From Streptomonospora salina (GTDB lineage: Bacteria > Actinomycetota > Actinomycetes > Streptosporangiales > Streptosporangiaceae): DNA of 64,000 nucleotides. Each line of letters starts with the position of its first letter. The first letter of the stretch is position 1. The translations under genes and the position numbers were made by a program. Under the pieces are notes generated by a model. The model searched no databases, was not told the DNA's origin, and saw only the letters and a program-made list of their open reading frames with translations. The stretch spans positions 124,001 to 188,000 of the forward strand of contig NZ_JACHLY010000002.1 of NCBI RefSeq assembly GCF_014204715.1, in the 5' to 3' direction. Positions 61,617 through 64,000 of the stretch are shown here, piece after piece.

Positions 61617-62050
61617 AGTGATCGCCCCGTGAAGTAAGTGCTGTGGCACGCCGATGGCCGCCGGGCGGGCGCTTCCGGACGGGGCACCCGCACGCGGTGT
61701 CGCGGTGTGCGCCGCGGGACTGCCCCGGGGCGGCCGGTGTGATGTACAGCATACCCGAATCGCGCCGAAAATCGAACACGTATTCGGGTGCGGATCCCCG
61801 TGCGAGCGTACCCCCGCCCGAAGGGCCGCGGTCACCCGCGGAGACCGACCGTTCGGTTTGTACGCTGCGCGGATGGGCACCCACCGCGGGGGCCCGGACC
61901 CCGCACCCGCCCGCCACACCGCCGCCGCGCGCACGGGCCCCCTCTGCCACCAGCGCCGCCGCGCGCATCACGCGGCGGGGTATCAGGGAAATCACCAGTG
62001 TGTCCCGCACCACCTGTCGGCGTGATCCACGTCCTGTGTACGTTGAGTGC
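61617..62050. other. Divergent promoter region, BNR and LuxR genes
   Basis: 434 bases with no supported ORF. The notable element is the inverted repeat and LexA-like box at 61753-61789. The LuxR-type gene at 62051 has no ribosome site. Confidence 0.6.
61753..61789. promoter_or_regulatory. Inverted repeat with LexA-like box before the BNR-MoaD operon
   Basis: ACCCGAAT (61753-61760) and ATTCGGGT (61782-61789) are perfect inverted repeats. Inside, TCGAACACGTATTCGG (61772-61787) agrees with the actinobacterial LexA consensus TCGAAC-N4-GTTCGA at 10 of 12 positions. It lies about 140-165 bases before the BNR gene. SOS control or another palindrome-binding regulator is possible. Confidence 0.45.
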
Positions 62051-64000
62051 GTGCCCAGTGGAAACCACCCGCCGCCCCCCGGAACGCGCCTCCGGGGCCG
62101 CGAGGCGGAACAGCGGATGCTCACCGACGCCCTGGACGGCGCGCGCTCCGGTCAGGGCGCCGCGCTGCTGGTCGGCGGCGGCCCCGGAATCGGCAAGACC
62201 GCGCTGCTGGACCACGCGTGCGAGGTCGCGCGCACCCCGCAGGCCCACCACTCCCGGCCGCCGCAGGAGTCCGTGGTCCTCAAGGGCGCGACGGTCCTCG
62301 GCTCCGCCGGCGCCGAATCCGAGGCCGCCATGCCCTACGCCGGACTGCAGCGGCTGCTGCGCCCGGTCGCCGAGCGCATCGGCGAACTGCCCGCGCAGCA
62401 GGCCGCGGCCCTCGAACAGGCGCTGGAGAGCGGCCACGTCGCCGAGAGCGACCGCTTCCCCCTGTCCATCGGCGTGCTGCGGCTGCTGTGCCTGCTGGGC
62501 CACTCCGCTCCCCTGCTGGTCTGCGTCGACGACGCGCATCTGATGGACCCGGCCTCGCTGGACGCGCTGTCCTTCGCCGCGCGCCGGCTGGGCACCGACC
62601 CGGTGGCGATGGTCTTCGCCGCCCGCGACGACGCGCCCAAGCCCGCCGTGCCCGGTATCCCGGCCGTGACGCTGAGCCCGCTTCCCGACACCGCCATCAG
62701 CGAGGTACTCGGCGACGCCGCGCCCGGGGGGATCGCCGCAGGCGTGCGCGCCGATCTGGTGCGCGCCGGCCACGGCAACCCCCTGGCCGTGCGCGGTTTC
62801 GCCGCGGGGCTGTCCCGCGACCAGCTGTCGGGCGCCCGGCCGCTGCCGCGCACCCTCGCGCTGCCCACCCGACTGCGCGGCGCCTACGCCGCGCGCCTGG
62901 AGGCTCTGCCCGAACCCACGCGCCACCTGCTGCTGCTGGCCGCGGCCGATCCCCACTCCGGTGCCGACGATCTGGTGCGCGCGGCGGGGCGGGCGGAAAC
63001 GACCGTGGGCGACCTCGAACCGGCCGAGAACGCGGGCCTGGTGCGCGTCGACGGCGCACAGGTGCTTTTCGCCGACCCGCTGCTGCGCACCGCCGTCTAC
63101 CAGGCCGCGCCGGTCGTGCGCCGGCGCGCCGCCCACGCCCGGCTGGCGCGCGCGATCGACCCCGAGCGCGAGCCCTCCCGCTATGCCGACCACCGCGCCG
63201 CGGCGGCCGAAGGCCCCGACTCCGAGTTGGCGGCCGAACTGGCCGCGGCCGCCGACACCGCCAAGGAGCTCAACGGACACTCGGTGGCCTCGGCCGCGCT
63301 GGAGCAGGCGGCCGAGCTCACCCCGATCCCCCGGCTGCGGGCCTGCCGGCTGTCCACGGCCGCCCAGGACGCGTGGCTGTCGGGCATGCCCGGGCGCGCC
63401 TCGGAACTGCTGGAGCGCGCCGAGCCCGACGCGGTGACCCCGCGCCAGGCCGGCGTTCTGGAGCTGATCCGCGGACAGATCCGGCTGCGCGAGGGCAACG
63501 CGATCGACACCGCGGACACGCTGCTGGCCACCGCCGAGCATCTCGTGCCCCACGACCGCGAGCTGGCCGTACGTTCGCTGATGCGCGCCGCCGACGCGGC
63601 GTCCTTCGCCGGCGACCCGGTGCGCCACGCCGCGGCCGCCCGCCGGCTGGCCCCGCTGGCCCGCGACAACGACCCGCCGGCCATGCGGCTAGCGTTCGCG
63701 TTCATGGAGGGCTGCGCGCTCTCCTTCGCCGGCGATTACGCGGCCGCGGAGGGCCCGCTGCGCCAGGCCGTCGACCTGGCAGAGGAGGTCGACACTCCGA
63801 CCGAGCTGATCTGGGCGAGCATCGCCGGCCTGCGGCTGGGCGACGCCCCGCTGGTGCACGCGCTGGCCACCCGTGCGGTGTCGGTCGCGCGGCGGCGCGG
63901 CGCGCTGGCGGCGGTGCCCCAGGCGTTGGAGTTCCTGGTCTACTCGGAGTTCTGGAGCGGCCGGTTCCCCTCGGGCATCGGCAACTGCATGACGGGCCTG
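62051..64000 (+). CDS. LuxR-type AAA/LAL regulator (5' part, runs off the window)
   Basis: 650 codons without stop from GTG 62051 to the window edge. Walker A VGGGPGIGKTALLDHA (about 35-50) and Walker B LVCVDDAHLMDPASLDALSF are present. A long helical TPR-like region follows (AALEQAAELTPIPRLRACRL, MEGCALSFAGDYAAAEGP). This is the layout of large LAL activators, whose LuxR HTH lies at the C-terminus outside this window. These often act as activators of secondary metabolism or sugar genes; the target here is unknown. Confidence 0.88.
   Translation, partial: MPSGNHPPPPGTRLRGREAEQRMLTDALDGARSGQGAALLVGGGPGIGKTALLDHACEVARTPQAHHSRPPQESVVLKGATVLGSAGAESEAAMPYAGLQRLLRPVAERIGELPAQQAAALEQALESGHVAESDRFPLSIGVLRLLCLLGHSAPLLVCVDDAHLMDPASLDALSFAARRLGTDPVAMVFAARDDAPKPAVPGIPAVTLSPLPDTAISEVLGDAAPGGIAAGVRADLVRAGHGNPLAVRGFAAGLSRDQLSGARPLPRTLALPTRLRGAYAARLEALPEPTRHLLLLAAADPHSGADDLVRAAGRAETTVGDLEPAENAGLVRVDGAQVLFADPLLRTAVYQAAPVVRRRAAHARLARAIDPEREPSRYADHRAAAAEGPDSELAAELAAAADTAKELNGHSVASAALEQAAELTPIPRLRACRLSTAAQDAWLSGMPGRASELLERAEPDAVTPRQAGVLELIRGQIRLREGNAIDTADTLLATAEHLVPHDRELAVRSLMRAADAASFAGDPVRHAAAARRLAPLARDNDPPAMRLAFAFMEGCALSFAGDYAAAEGPLRQAVDLAEEVDTPTELIWASIAGLRLGDAPLVHALATRAVSVARRRGALAAVPQALEFLVYSEFWSGRFPSGIGNCMTGL

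Overview
The DNA is very GC-rich, with strong third-position G/C bias, GTG/TTG starts, many 4-base stop/start overlaps, Streptomyces-type regulators (SorC, LacI, WYL, LuxR/AAA) and a Sco/PCuAC/DyP copper operon. This points to an actinomycete chromosome, probably Nocardiopsaceae or a relative; the family is an inference. No rRNA, tRNA or CRISPR array was seen.

Bases 1-12127 (minus strand) hold most of a biosynthetic gene cluster read right to left: fatty acyl-AMP ligase, two acyl-CoA-dehydrogenase-like proteins, a free ACP, a one-module KS-AT-ACP polyketide synthase, a FabH-like ketosynthase, an FkbH-like HAD glyceryl-ACP synthase, a second ACP, an E2-type acyltransferase and the first codons of one more gene cut by the window edge. 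The last block has the content and order of the tetronate cassette known from agglomerin, RK-682 and abyssomicin. The first block resembles the FAAL/ACAD/ACP lipid-unsaturation sets of ramoplanin and enduracidin. The predicted product is a 3-acyl tetronate with an unsaturated chain, possibly with a 5-methylidene group.

Bases 12434-20962 carry a DedA protein and a sulfotransferase, a Sco-PCuAC-DyP operon, an ABC-2 exporter with its XRE regulator, a cytochrome P450 and a DUF2277 protein. Bases 20985-26978 are a zone of decay: a frameshifted endonuclease-like gene, a sulfotransferase gene split around an IS200/IS605-type tnpB unit with a tnpA remnant, and a doubly frameshifted TetR gene joined head-on to the last quarter of a sugar permease. 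Intact mmuM-like and ThuA-like genes lie between them.

Bases 27066-50675 are mainly catabolic. They include a CaiB-type CoA-transferase, a SorC-regulated polyol operon (dehydrogenase, binding protein, two permeases, Gfo/Idh/MocA oxidoreductase), a LysR gene divergent from a PLP dehydratase, plsC, aminopeptidase P, an epoxide-hydrolase-like enzyme, a nitronate-monooxygenase-like enzyme, a second dehydratase, and a bxlEFGA-like xylo-oligosaccharide operon with a divergent LacI regulator. Both ABC operons lack an ATPase gene and presumably share an MsiK-like ATPase.

Bases 50676-64000 contain a mostly empty stretch with a perfect CebR-type operator, a LacI regulator divergent from a GH10 xylanase, a WYL regulator, a membrane Ser/Thr kinase, an orphan IS605-type right-end hairpin, a Nudix hydrolase, an SDR plus paired SMR efflux genes with a divergent TetR, a MoaD-like/BNR-repeat pair, and the first 650 codons of a LuxR-type AAA regulator that runs off the right edge.
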